Source of the DNA: Actinocorallia populi
GTDB lineage: Bacteria > Actinomycetota > Actinomycetes > Streptosporangiales > Streptosporangiaceae
Length of the DNA: 64,000 nt
Assembly: GCF_002995495.1 (NCBI RefSeq)
Contig: NZ_PVZV01000001.1
Location: 372,001-436,000, forward strand
Direction of reading: 5' to 3'
Each line of letters begins with the position of its first letter. Positions within the stretch are counted from its first letter, which is position 1. The notes beneath the pieces are model-generated. The model was not told where the DNA came from, made no database searches, and worked only from the letters and a program-made list of their open reading frames with translations. This document shows, piece by piece, positions 1 to 7,715 of this stretch. A program made the translations under genes and the position numbers.

Positions 1-167
1 TGCACACCATGACCGGCTTCGCCCACCTCGAATACGCCGAGGGTTCGCTTCCCGTCACCGAGGCGCTGGCCAAGGAGATCTTCTCCCTGCCCATGTACCC
101 GTCGCTCCCCCGGGAGACCCAGGAGAAGGTGATCAGTGCGCTGCGCGAGGTGCTGACCGGTTGGTGA
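1..167 (+). CDS. DegT/DnrJ/EryC1-type NDP-sugar aminotransferase, C-terminal end (partial)
   Basis: Only the last 54 codons are present, with the first complete codon at base 3. The tail reads [20 protein letters not shown] followed by a helix ending ALREVLTGW, which is the typical C-terminus of PLP-dependent DegT/DnrJ/EryC1/StrS aminotransferases that transaminate keto-sugar nucleotides. The catalytic Lys lies outside the window. With RmlA, RmlB and a 2,3-dehydratase further right, it implies a deoxyaminosugar pathway continuing to the left. A hairpin terminator follows directly. The family call is fairly sure; which sugar carbon is aminated cannot be told. Confidence 0.8.
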   Translation, partial: HTMTGFAHLEYAEGSLPVTEALAKEIFSLPMYPSLPRETQEKVISALREVLTGW

Positions 168-178
168 GGACGTCTGAT

Positions 179-208
179 AGCCGCCCGTTCCGTTGGGAAC
201 AGGCGGCT
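179..208. terminator. Hairpin terminator between convergent genes
   Basis: The arms 179-191 and 196-208 pair over 12 base pairs with one C/A mismatch and a 4-base loop. It lies between the stop of the aminotransferase (+) and the stop of the flavin monooxygenase (-), so it can serve both. Confidence 0.6.
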
Positions 209-220
209 TCGCCGCGCTTA

Positions 221-1333
221 CTAGGACTCCTCGAAAAGAGCGTTCGCGTAGTTGGCCGCCGCCCGGGTGATGTCATAGCGCAGCGCCACGTGGCTGGCAG
301 CGGCGTTGATGTCGCGCCAGAAGCGCTGGAGTGCGCCGGATTCGGACATGCCCCGGGTCCCCGTGGCCGAGAGGAGGCCGGACAGCGCTTCGGTGACCTG
401 TTCGGCGGCGAAGGCGGCGTTGCGCTGGTTGCGGGCGAGGAGGGCCGGGGCGAAGGTCCGCTCGTCGATGACCCGGGCGTTCTGCTCGACCAGGAAACGG
501 GAAGTGTCGATCTTCGCTGAGGCGCGGACCAGGTCGACCTGGGTGGCCTCCAGGACCCGCTTGCCCCTGAGCACCGCGGCCGCGGCCTTGAGCGCCCCCT
601 CGGCGGCACCGACGGCGGGCGCGATGAAGGTGAGGCCGCCGAAGGCCGGGAACGGGATGTTGTGCGTCGGCTGTGTGGACCAGGCGCTCCTGCCCGCCTC
701 CATGTCGGCACGGGCGAACGACAGGTGGGCCGGGACGAAGACGTCGTCGACGATCACGGTGTGGCTGCCGGTGGCCCGCATGCCCGCGCAGTCCCAGGTC
801 CGAAGGACCTCGAAGGAGCCCCGGGGAAGGGTGAAGAAGCGCAGCTCCGGGGCCGGATCACCGGGGATGGACGCGCAGAGCAGGGCCCAGTCGGCGAAGT
901 CCACGCCGCTGATGTAGTCCCAGCGGCCGGTGACGCGGTGGCCGCCGTCCACCTGTTCTGCCTTCCCCATGGGGACGAGGCCGGTCACCAGGCACGTGTC
1001 CGGGCTCGATCCCCACAACTCCTCGTGGCCCGCCTCCGGGAGATGCGCGGCGTACCGCGAGGAAGCCGCCAGCAGGGAGGCGCACCAGCCGGTGGAGGCA
1101 CAACCCCTGGAGACGTTGAGCACGCCCTGGGTCAGCTCTCCGAACGTTCCCTCCCTGCCGCCCCAGCGCGCCGAGACGAAGTGCCGGGCGAAACCGGCCT
1201 CGCGCAGGCCGTCGACGATCTCGGGAGAAAGGGTTCGCGAGGCATCGGCTTCTGCGGCGTGCTGCGCGGCCAACGTACCGAGCTTCTCGGACGCACCGAG
1301 CAGTCCGGTATCGGGCAGTGGGGCGTTGGACAT
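221..1333 (-). CDS. Class D flavin-dependent monooxygenase (acyl-CoA dehydrogenase fold)
   Basis: The 370-residue protein has the acyl-CoA dehydrogenase fold of two-component flavin monooxygenases (HpaB/HsaA/ActVA-ORF5 class): helical N-terminal domain with SARWGG and GCASTGWCASL, a beta domain with GRWDYISGVDFADW, and a helical C-terminus. Such enzymes use free reduced flavin to hydroxylate aromatic polyketides. A close structural group, the nitrososynthases (KijD3/DnmZ), oxidises aminosugars; because a sugar aminotransferase ends next door, that alternative is open. Start at 1333 is chosen because GGAGG lies 8 bases upstream; the ATG at 1348 overlaps that ribosome-binding site. No flavin reductase gene is seen nearby. 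Confidence 0.75.
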   Translation of the reverse strand: MSNAPLPDTGLLGASEKLGTLAAQHAAEADASRTLSPEIVDGLREAGFARHFVSARWGGREGTFGELTQGVLNVSRGCASTGWCASLLAASSRYAAHLPEAGHEELWGSSPDTCLVTGLVPMGKAEQVDGGHRVTGRWDYISGVDFADWALLCASIPGDPAPELRFFTLPRGSFEVLRTWDCAGMRATGSHTVIVDDVFVPAHLSFARADMEAGRSAWSTQPTHNIPFPAFGGLTFIAPAVGAAEGALKAAAAVLRGKRVLEATQVDLVRASAKIDTSRFLVEQNARVIDERTFAPALLARNQRNAAFAAEQVTEALSGLLSATGTRGMSESGALQRFWRDINAAASHVALRYDITRAAANYANALFEES

Positions 1334-1550
1334 TTCGATGACCTCCACGAAGGGGTTGTGGGATCGCGCGTCACGGCCGACGGTGCTGCTCCCTCCTCGA
1401 AGCGACCTCGCGCGTGGCTGGAGCCGCCGAGGCGGGTTCGCGGGGCCGGCGGTGCTGCGCGGTCACCGCCTCAAGGCTGACGCCAGCACGCCTCGAGCAG
1501 GTCGGCGAACTCTTCGGGCAAGGGGAGCCGAACCTCAAGGAGAGACGAAC

Positions 1551-1799
1551 ATGGCGACACTGACCTTTGACCGGCTGAAGGAAATCCTGCGGACCAGTGC
1601 CGGCGAGGACGAGGGCATCAACCTCGACGGCGACATCATCGGTACCCCGTTCGGCATGCTCGGCTACGACTCTCTGGCGCTGCTGGAGACCGCGGCCCTG
1701 ATCAAGCGCGAATACGGCATCGACGTCACCGACGACATCGCGGAGATCGAGACCCCCGGCGCCCTGCTGGGGTACGTCAACGACAAGATCGCGGCATGA
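1551..1799 (+). CDS. Type II polyketide acyl carrier protein
   Basis: An 82-residue acidic protein with the phosphopantetheine site at Ser41 in LGYDSLAL, the usual size and motif of aromatic PKS ACPs that carry the growing poly-beta-ketone. AAGGAGA lies just upstream of the ATG. The stop overlaps the ketoreductase start as ATGA, so the two are translationally coupled. It is the only stand-alone ACP in region 1 and sits 14 kb from KSalpha/KSbeta, unlike the compact KSalpha-KSbeta-ACP order of most type II clusters. Confidence 0.93.
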   Translation: MATLTFDRLKEILRTSAGEDEGINLDGDIIGTPFGMLGYDSLALLETAALIKREYGIDVTDDIAEIETPGALLGYVNDKIAA

Positions 1800-2575
1800 C
1801 CGGGAGGCGGACCGCCTTCGTCACCGGGGCGAGCAGCGGCATCGGCCTCGCCGTGGCCCGGACGCTCGCCGAGCAGGGCATCGCGGTCTTCGGCGTCGCA
1901 AGGGACCTCGGCAGGATGCAGGCCGCGGCCGACAAGCTCGCCGCCGAGGGGCTGGACGTCACCGCCGGGTCCTGCGACGTGACCAGCCGCGACGGCGTCC
2001 GGGACGCCGTCGCGGCCGCCGTCGCCGCGTACGACCGAATCGACGTCCTGGTCAACAACGCCGGCCGCGGCGGCGGCGGGGAGATCGCCACGCTCGACGA
2101 GCAGGTCTGGCTCGATGTGATCGAGACCAACCTCAACGGCGTCTTCCGGGTCACCCGGGAGGTCATGGCCAACGGCGGGATCGGGGCGGACGGCTACGGC
2201 CGGATCATCAACATCGCGTCCACCGGCGGCAAGCAGGGCGTGGTCTACGCCTCGCCGTACTCGGCCTCCAAGCACGGCGTGGTCGGCTTCACCAAGGCCG
2301 TCGGGCTCGAGCTGGCCAAGACCGGGATCACCGTCAACGCGGTCTGCCCCGGCTATGTCGAGACCCCCATGGCGGAGAGGGTCAGGTCGGGATACGCCGA
2401 GTACTGGGGGACCACCACCGAGGACGTGCTCGAGCGGTTCAACGCCAAGATCCCGCTCGGCCGGTACTCCACGCCGGACGAGGTCGCGGGCCTCGTCGGC
2501 TACCTGGTGACGGACACGGCCGCGTCCATCACCGCCCAGGCCCTCAACGTGTGCGGCGGGCTGGGCAACTACTAA
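1796..2575 (+). CDS. ActIII-like polyketide C9 ketoreductase (SDR)
   Basis: A 259-residue short-chain dehydrogenase: TGASSGIG nucleotide-binding loop near residue 11, VNNAG, catalytic Ser in IASTGGKQGVV, YSASK, and the ActIII-type tail AVCPGYVETPM and ending CGGLGNY. These are hallmarks of NADPH-dependent ketoreductases that reduce the C9 carbonyl of the nascent aromatic polyketide and fix first-ring folding. It overlaps the ACP gene by 4 bases and is followed by a perfect 21-bp hairpin. The function is inferred from near-textbook motif agreement with ActIII. Confidence 0.93.
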   Translation: MTGRRTAFVTGASSGIGLAVARTLAEQGIAVFGVARDLGRMQAAADKLAAEGLDVTAGSCDVTSRDGVRDAVAAAVAAYDRIDVLVNNAGRGGGGEIATLDEQVWLDVIETNLNGVFRVTREVMANGGIGADGYGRIINIASTGGKQGVVYASPYSASKHGVVGFTKAVGLELAKTGITVNAVCPGYVETPMAERVRSGYAEYWGTTTEDVLERFNAKIPLGRYSTPDEVAGLVGYLVTDTAASITAQALNVCGGLGNY

Positions 2576-2587
2576 CGCAGGGCGCAC

Positions 2588-2634
2588 GAAGGGAACGAGG
2601 CCGCCGACGCGACGTCGGCGGCCTCGTTCCCTTC
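2588..2634. terminator. Perfect 21-bp bidirectional hairpin terminator
   Basis: Arms 2588-2608 and 2614-2634 are exact reverse complements around a 5-base loop. It separates the convergent ketoreductase (+) and KSIII-like gene (-), which ends at 2639. Confidence 0.85.
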
Positions 2635-2638
2635 CGGC

Positions 2639-3658
2639 TCACCGGACGAGGTCGCAGACCTCCAGGACGGCGACCGACCAGGCGAAACCGCCTCCGGCAC
2701 TGATCAGCGCGACGTGGCCGCCCTCCTCCAGCGCCCCGGTGCGCCTGAGGTGCGCGAGCCCGGCGAACTGGTCGCCGGCGCCGAGGTGGCCGACGCCCGC
2801 GCCCCAGTTCCAGGTGGTGCGCTCGGGGTCGATGCCCAGGGCGCCGAAGAACTGGAACTCCATCTTGGGCCGGCCCAGATGCGGCACCACGGACCAGTCG
2901 ATGTCGCCGGCGGACACGTCCGCGTCCTTGAGCGCGCGCTCATAGGCCTCCTGCTGCCCGGAGTGCAGCCGGTCGATCAGCTCCGCCATGCCGATCTCCC
3001 TGACGAGCCTGGCCCGGTTCTCCTCCACGCTGATCGGGCTGCGGTTGGCCAGCGGCAGCGTCGCGAAGGGGTCGTCGCCGCGGCCCATCTTCTCCAGCGT
3101 CGGATCCGAGACCGTCACCAGCGAGCGGATCCGGGCGAACCCTCCCGCCTTGGAGATCACGGCCGCGGTGCCGCCGTCGCCGGTGACCGTCCCCGGGTCG
3201 GTGGCCCACCGGTCGAACCCGGGCGGGCTGAACCTGTCACCCGTCGTGATCAGGGCGCTGTGCCGCGCGGGTTCGGCGCGCAGGTAGGAGACCGCGAGTT
3301 CCAGCGCCGCCATGCAGCCGTTCGACAGGTTCGAGACGTCCATCGACGGACACGTGTTGCCGATCGACTCCCGCTGGACGTAGGAGGCGGGCGCCCACAG
3401 GTCGTGCCCCTGGAAGTAGGTGCTCGCGTGCAGCACCAGGTCGATGTCGGCGGGTGCCGCGCGGGCCGTCCGCAGTGCCTCGCGCGCGGCCTTGACGGCC
3501 ATCTCCGGTCCGGACTCGTCGGCCACGCACACCGACCGCATCCTCGTCCGCCGGACGTTCCGTTCGTCCGTGAGCCCGGCCGCCACGGCCTCCTCCGCGG
3601 GCATGGCCGGGGGGATGTGGAGTCCGACACCGGAGAAGTAGACGTCCTCGACCCTCAC
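2639..3658 (-). CDS. KSIII-like starter-unit condensing enzyme or acyltransferase
   Basis: A 339-residue thiolase-fold protein with nucleophile Cys115 in NLSNGCMAALELA. The C-terminal region carries NWGAGVGHLGAGDQF in place of the GNTSAAS segment of FabH, the pattern of the DpsC/ChlB3/CerJ branch of KSIII proteins, several of which transfer an acyl group rather than decarboxylatively condense. With the adjacent discrete AT it resembles the KSIII/AT pairs of hedamycin and daunorubicin clusters that choose the starter unit. I chose the GTG at 3658 because AAGGAG lies just upstream; longer in-frame starts lack one. It is transcribed divergently from the AT. Confidence 0.82.
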   Translation of the reverse strand: MRVEDVYFSGVGLHIPPAMPAEEAVAAGLTDERNVRRTRMRSVCVADESGPEMAVKAAREALRTARAAPADIDLVLHASTYFQGHDLWAPASYVQRESIGNTCPSMDVSNLSNGCMAALELAVSYLRAEPARHSALITTGDRFSPPGFDRWATDPGTVTGDGGTAAVISKAGGFARIRSLVTVSDPTLEKMGRGDDPFATLPLANRSPISVEENRARLVREIGMAELIDRLHSGQQEAYERALKDADVSAGDIDWSVVPHLGRPKMEFQFFGALGIDPERTTWNWGAGVGHLGAGDQFAGLAHLRRTGALEEGGHVALISAGGGFAWSVAVLEVCDLVR

Positions 3659-3735
3659 CTTGTCTCCTTCCGCTGAGCAAATCCGACTCCCGACCCTGCA
3701 ACGCGCCACTCGGAGGCGACTCAAGCCGAATTGGA

Positions 3736-3764
3736 CTGATTCGTCCTCAATTGATCCTCAGGCG
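3736..3764 (+). promoter_or_regulatory. Candidate SARP box in the KSIII/AT divergent promoter
   Basis: Heptads CTGATTC (3736), TCAATTG (3747) and TCAGGCG (3758) are spaced exactly 11 bases, the period of SARP operators, and a TACCTC hexamer follows at 3771. The opposite strand shows TGAGGA(C/T) repeats 11 bases apart in the same stretch, so KSIII could share the control. Inferred by eye. Confidence 0.4.
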
Positions 3765-3811
3765 AGCCGCTACCTCCGTGCCCCACCGTCACGAAGGACG
3801 GAGAGAAAGGT

Positions 3812-4828
3812 GTGGATATGTCACACAAACCCACTACACCGGTGGCTTTCATCTTCCCCGGGCAAGGTGCACAGCACCCGAGGATGGCGGCGGGCCTCTA
3901 CGGATTCGACGAGACCTTCACCACCTGGATGGACATGGGCTTTCGGCTCATGGCCGAGGACGGGCCCAGGCTGCGCAGGCAGTGGCTCGCCGAGGCGCCG
4001 TCCCCCATGTACGACGACGTGTCCGTGGCGCAGCCCCTGCTCTACATGGTGAACCACGCCCTCGGCCGAATGCTCTTCGACTGGGGGGTCACGCCGGTCG
4101 CCATGCTCGGGCACAGCGTCGGCGAGTTCGCGGCGGCCACGCTGGCGGGAGTGCTCGACTTCGCCGAGGGCATGCGCCTGATCCGCGACCGGGTCGAGCA
4201 CTTCGCGGACACCCCGCCGGGCGGGATGCTGGCCGTCGCCGCCGGTGTCGAGGAGATCTCCGACCTGCTCGGCGGGAAGGTCGCCCTCGCCGCGGTGAAC
4301 GCCAGGCGCCAGCTGCTGCTGGCCGGCGACCGCGACAGCCTCGCCGAGGCGTCCAGGGCGCTGGACGCCCGCGGCATCGTCAACCGCGACGTGGCCGCCC
4401 GCCAGGCCTTCCACAGCCCGCTGGTCGACGGCGCCGTCCGGGCCGGGCTCCCGGGCTTCAGGCGGGTGCGGCTGAACCTGCCGAGGTTGAAGGTCTACTC
4501 CGCCTACACGCAGGACGTCCTCAGCGACGGCGAGGCGGTCGACCCGGAGTTCTGGGCGAGCCAGGCCGCCAGGACCGTGTACTTCGCGCCCACCCTCGAC
4601 ACCCTGCTGGACGACGTCGACTGCGTGCTGCTGGAGGCCGGGCCCGGCGACGGCCTCAGCAGGCTGGCGCGGCGGCAGCCCCAGGTGCTGGCGGGAAGGA
4701 GCAGCGTGATGTCGCTCCTCCCCGACAGGTGGCGCGGCGACGAGGTCGATCGCCGCTCCGCCGCCGCGGCCCGGAGCCTGCTCTGCCCGGGGCCGGTCCT
4801 CACGGGAGCCGGAGGCACCGGTGTCTGA
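3812..4828 (+). CDS. Discrete malonyl-type acyltransferase
   Basis: A 338-residue stand-alone AT: GQGAQ near the N-terminus, nucleophile Ser102 in GHSVGE, and the second motif QAFHSPLV. GHSVGE and the AFH signature favour malonyl or acetyl rather than methylmalonyl groups. In R1128 and hedamycin-type clusters a discrete AT of this kind accompanies KSIII and either loads a carrier protein or removes unwanted acetyl primers. GTG at 3812 or ATG at 3818 could start it; both have purine-rich leaders and differ by two residues. It overlaps the loading PKS by 8 bases, at the head of a tightly coupled operon running to 15766. Confidence 0.85.
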   Translation: MDMSHKPTTPVAFIFPGQGAQHPRMAAGLYGFDETFTTWMDMGFRLMAEDGPRLRRQWLAEAPSPMYDDVSVAQPLLYMVNHALGRMLFDWGVTPVAMLGHSVGEFAAATLAGVLDFAEGMRLIRDRVEHFADTPPGGMLAVAAGVEEISDLLGGKVALAAVNARRQLLLAGDRDSLAEASRALDARGIVNRDVAARQAFHSPLVDGAVRAGLPGFRRVRLNLPRLKVYSAYTQDVLSDGEAVDPEFWASQAARTVYFAPTLDTLLDDVDCVLLEAGPGDGLSRLARRQPQVLAGRSSVMSLLPDRWRGDEVDRRSAAAARSLLCPGPVLTGAGGTGV

Positions 4829-7715
4829 GAACCCGCCCCCGGAACCGCTGGCGGTGGTGGGCATGGCCTGCCGCCTCCCCGGAGCCGACGACCTCGACGG
4901 GTTCTGGACGATGCTCGTCCACGGGCGGGAGGCGATCGGCCCCGGCCCCGAAGGCCGCGAGGACCGGCGCGCCGGTGGTTACGTGGGCGGGGTCGACCGG
5001 TTCGACGCCGGGTTCTTCGCCGTCTCCGCCCACGAGGCCGCCGCGATGGACCCGCAGCAGCGGCTCCTGCTCGAACTGACCTGGCATGCGCTCGAGGACG
5101 CCCGAACCGCTCCCGACAGCCTGAAGTCCACTCCGACGGGCGTCTTCGTCGGCTCCTGCGCCGACGACCACGCGCTGGTGACCAGGATGTCCGGCAACAT
5201 CGACGCCTACACCATGACGGGAGTCGGGCGCGCCTTCCTGGCCAACCGGATCTCCTACTGCTTCGGCTTCACCGGCCCCAGCCTGGTCGTCGACACGGGG
5301 CAGTCGTCCTCGCTGGCGGCGCTGCACCAGGCCGCGCTCAGCCTGCGCGGCGGCGAGTGCGAAACCGCGGTCGTGGCGGGCGTCCAGCTCAACCTGACCG
5401 CCATGGGCGACCGCGTCGTCGAAGAGCTGGGCGCGATGTCGCCGTCCGGGAAGTGCCACACCTTCGACTCGCGCGCCGACGGGATCGTCCGCGGCGAGGG
5501 CGCGGGCGTCGTGGTGCTCAAGCGGCTGGCCGACGCCGTCGCCGCGGGCGACCGCGTCTACTGCACCCTCCTGGCGTCCGCGGTGGGCAACGACGGCGGC
5601 GGGCCCGGCCTCACCACGCCGAGCCGGTCCGCGCAGCGGAACCTGCTGGCCGAGGCCTGCCGCAGGGCGGGCGTCGCCCCGTCGGACGTGGCGTACGTCG
5701 AGCTGCACGGCACCGGGACCAGGGCGGGCGACCCGGTGGAGGCGCGTGCGCTCGGCGCGGTGTTCGGCCGGGGCCGCTCCTCGGGCGACCCGCTGCTGGT
5801 CGGATCGGTGAAGACCAACATCGGGCACCTCGAAGGCGGGGCCGGCCTCGCCGGGCTGATCAAGACGGCGCTGAGCCTGTACCACCGGGAGCTGCCCCCG
5901 ACCCTCAACCACGTCTCGCCGAACCCGGCGATCGACCTGGACGGGCTGCGGCTCGAGGTGTGCACGGAGCGGCGGCCGTGGCCGGAGCGCGAAGGGCCGC
6001 TGCTCGCAGGCGTCTCCTCGTTCGGCCTGGGCGGCACGAACTGCCACGCCGTTCTCGGCGAGGCGCCGGCCTTCGACGCCGTGGAGGCGGACCCGGCCGG
6101 CCACTCGCTGCCCGTCCTGCTGTCCGGGCACAGCGAGGCCGCGCTCAGGGAGCAGTCCGCCCGCCTCGCCGAGCGCGTCGAGCGCGCCGGCCGGACCGAC
6201 CTCGCCGCGGTCGGCCTCGCCTCCGCGACGACCAGGACGGCGATGAGGCACCGCGCCGCCGTGGTCGCCTCCGACGAGGAGCAGCTGGTCGCCCGGCTCC
6301 GTGCGCTGGCCGACGGCACCCCGGCGGAGGCCGTCGAGGGGGTCGTCGCGGGTGCGGCGGGCGGCGGCCGCACGGCCTTCCTGTTCCCCGGCCAGGGCAT
6401 GCAGCGCTTCGGCATGGGCCGGGTGCTCCACAAGGAGTTCGGCGTGTTCGCGCGGGCCTTCGACGAGGCGGCCGCCGCGGTCGAGCCGCTGCTCGGCCTG
6501 AGCATCCGGGACGCCCTGTGGGAGCGCCCGGAGCTGGTCGATCGCATGATCTACGCCCAGCCCGCGCTGTACGCGCTCGAGGTCGGCCTCTACCGGTTGT
6601 TCGAGTCCTGGGGACTCGTCCCCGACCTGGTGCTCGGCCACTCCCAGGGCGAGGTCACCTGCGCCCATGTCGCGGGCGTGCTCTCGGTCGAGGACGCGGC
6701 CGTGCTCACCTACCACCGCGGCCGGCTGATGAGCACCCTGCCGCGCGGCGGGGTGATGATCGCCGTCCAGGCCGAGGAGGACGAGGTCGACCGGATCCTG
6801 GCCGGGACCGACGGGGTGCTCGGTATCGGCGCGATCAACGGCCCCCGCTCCCTGGTCCTGTCCGGCGAGGAGGCACCGGCCACCGAGGTCGCCGAGTACT
6901 TCCGCGGCCTGGGCCGCCGGGTCCGGCCGCTGCCGATCGAGATCGCCGCGCACTCGCCGCTGATGAGGCCGATCCAGGAGGAGCTCGGCGAGATCGCGTC
7001 GGGCCTGCGGATGCACCGGCCGACCGGCCCGACCATCGTGTCGACGGTCACCGGCGAGCCCGTGGACCCGGAGGCCGTCAGCAGGCCCGACTACTGGCCC
7101 CTGCACCTGCAGAAGACCGTCCGCTACAGCCACGCGGTGACCACGGCGCACGAGCTCGGGGCCCGCTTCTTCGCGGAGGTCGGGCCCGGACCGGGATTGT
7201 CGGTGCTGGCGTCGGAGAGCGTCGGCTTCGGCGACGAGCACTTCGCGGCGCCGCTCGGCCACGAGGACGAGACCGCCGGCGTCGCCGAGACCGTCGGCAT
7301 GGCCTTCCTCCACGGGGCGAAGATCGACTGGCCCGCGGTCTACGGCGGCGGCACCCGGCCCGCCGACCTGCCGCTGTACGCCTTCCAGCGGCAGCGCTAC
7401 CGGCTGGACGCCGCACCGCCCGACCCGGCGGCCGCGTCCGGGCAGGCGGGCAGGGCCTGGGACGGCGACCCGGCGGCCCTGGTGGTCGAGTGCGTCACCG
7501 CGATCCTGCGGCGGCCGCCGGACCACCGGATCGACCTCGCGGCCTCCTTCACCGACCTGGGCTTCGACTCCCGGCAGGCGGTCGCGCTGCGCACCACGCT
7601 GGCCAAGGCCACCGGCTTCGGGCTGCCGACCACCCTGCTCTTCGACCATCCCACTCCGCTGGCGCTCATCGAGGCGCTCCGCCGTGCGAAAGGGCATGTG
7701 ACCCATGACCGGTGA
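4821..7715 (+). CDS. Type I PKS loading protein, KSQ-AT-ACP
   Basis: 964 residues. The KS-like domain (about 8-430) has the active-site Cys replaced by Gln161 in VVDTGQSSSLA while later His motifs (ELHGTGT, KTNIGHLEG) are kept. This is the KSQ signature of modular loading domains that decarboxylate an ACP-bound malonyl-type unit to make a starter. The AT (about 515-800) has Ser608 in GHSQGE; the specificity motif is IAAH rather than HAFH (malonyl) or YASH (methylmalonyl), so its substrate is uncertain. The ACP (about 880-955) carries Ser917 in LGFDSRQAV. There is no thioesterase. GTG start overlaps the AT gene; the stop overlaps the next PKS by 11 bases. Confidence 0.92.
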   Translation: MSENPPPEPLAVVGMACRLPGADDLDGFWTMLVHGREAIGPGPEGREDRRAGGYVGGVDRFDAGFFAVSAHEAAAMDPQQRLLLELTWHALEDARTAPDSLKSTPTGVFVGSCADDHALVTRMSGNIDAYTMTGVGRAFLANRISYCFGFTGPSLVVDTGQSSSLAALHQAALSLRGGECETAVVAGVQLNLTAMGDRVVEELGAMSPSGKCHTFDSRADGIVRGEGAGVVVLKRLADAVAAGDRVYCTLLASAVGNDGGGPGLTTPSRSAQRNLLAEACRRAGVAPSDVAYVELHGTGTRAGDPVEARALGAVFGRGRSSGDPLLVGSVKTNIGHLEGGAGLAGLIKTALSLYHRELPPTLNHVSPNPAIDLDGLRLEVCTERRPWPEREGPLLAGVSSFGLGGTNCHAVLGEAPAFDAVEADPAGHSLPVLLSGHSEAALREQSARLAERVERAGRTDLAAVGLASATTRTAMRHRAAVVASDEEQLVARLRALADGTPAEAVEGVVAGAAGGGRTAFLFPGQGMQRFGMGRVLHKEFGVFARAFDEAAAAVEPLLGLSIRDALWERPELVDRMIYAQPALYALEVGLYRLFESWGLVPDLVLGHSQGEVTCAHVAGVLSVEDAAVLTYHRGRLMSTLPRGGVMIAVQAEEDEVDRILAGTDGVLGIGAINGPRSLVLSGEEAPATEVAEYFRGLGRRVRPLPIEIAAHSPLMRPIQEELGEIASGLRMHRPTGPTIVSTVTGEPVDPEAVSRPDYWPLHLQKTVRYSHAVTTAHELGARFFAEVGPGPGLSVLASESVGFGDEHFAAPLGHEDETAGVAETVGMAFLHGAKIDWPAVYGGGTRPADLPLYAFQRQRYRLDAAPPDPAAASGQAGRAWDGDPAALVVECVTAILRRPPDHRIDLAASFTDLGFDSRQAVALRTTLAKATGFGLPTTLLFDHPTPLALIEALRRAKGHVTHDR

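Noticed and set aside
221-1333. Reading the leftmost acyl-CoA-dehydrogenase-fold protein as a fatty-acid desaturase
   Set aside because: It lacks the catalytic Glu loop seen in the protein at 14612-15766 and has the GRWDYISGVD signature of class D monooxygenases.
1396-1424. 11-base-spaced heptads (CTCGAAG, CTCGCGC, CTGGAGC) upstream of the type II ACP
   Set aside because: The spacing is right but the heptads differ from those near KSalpha and no -10-like hexamer follows at the proper distance; in GC-rich DNA such matches occur by chance.
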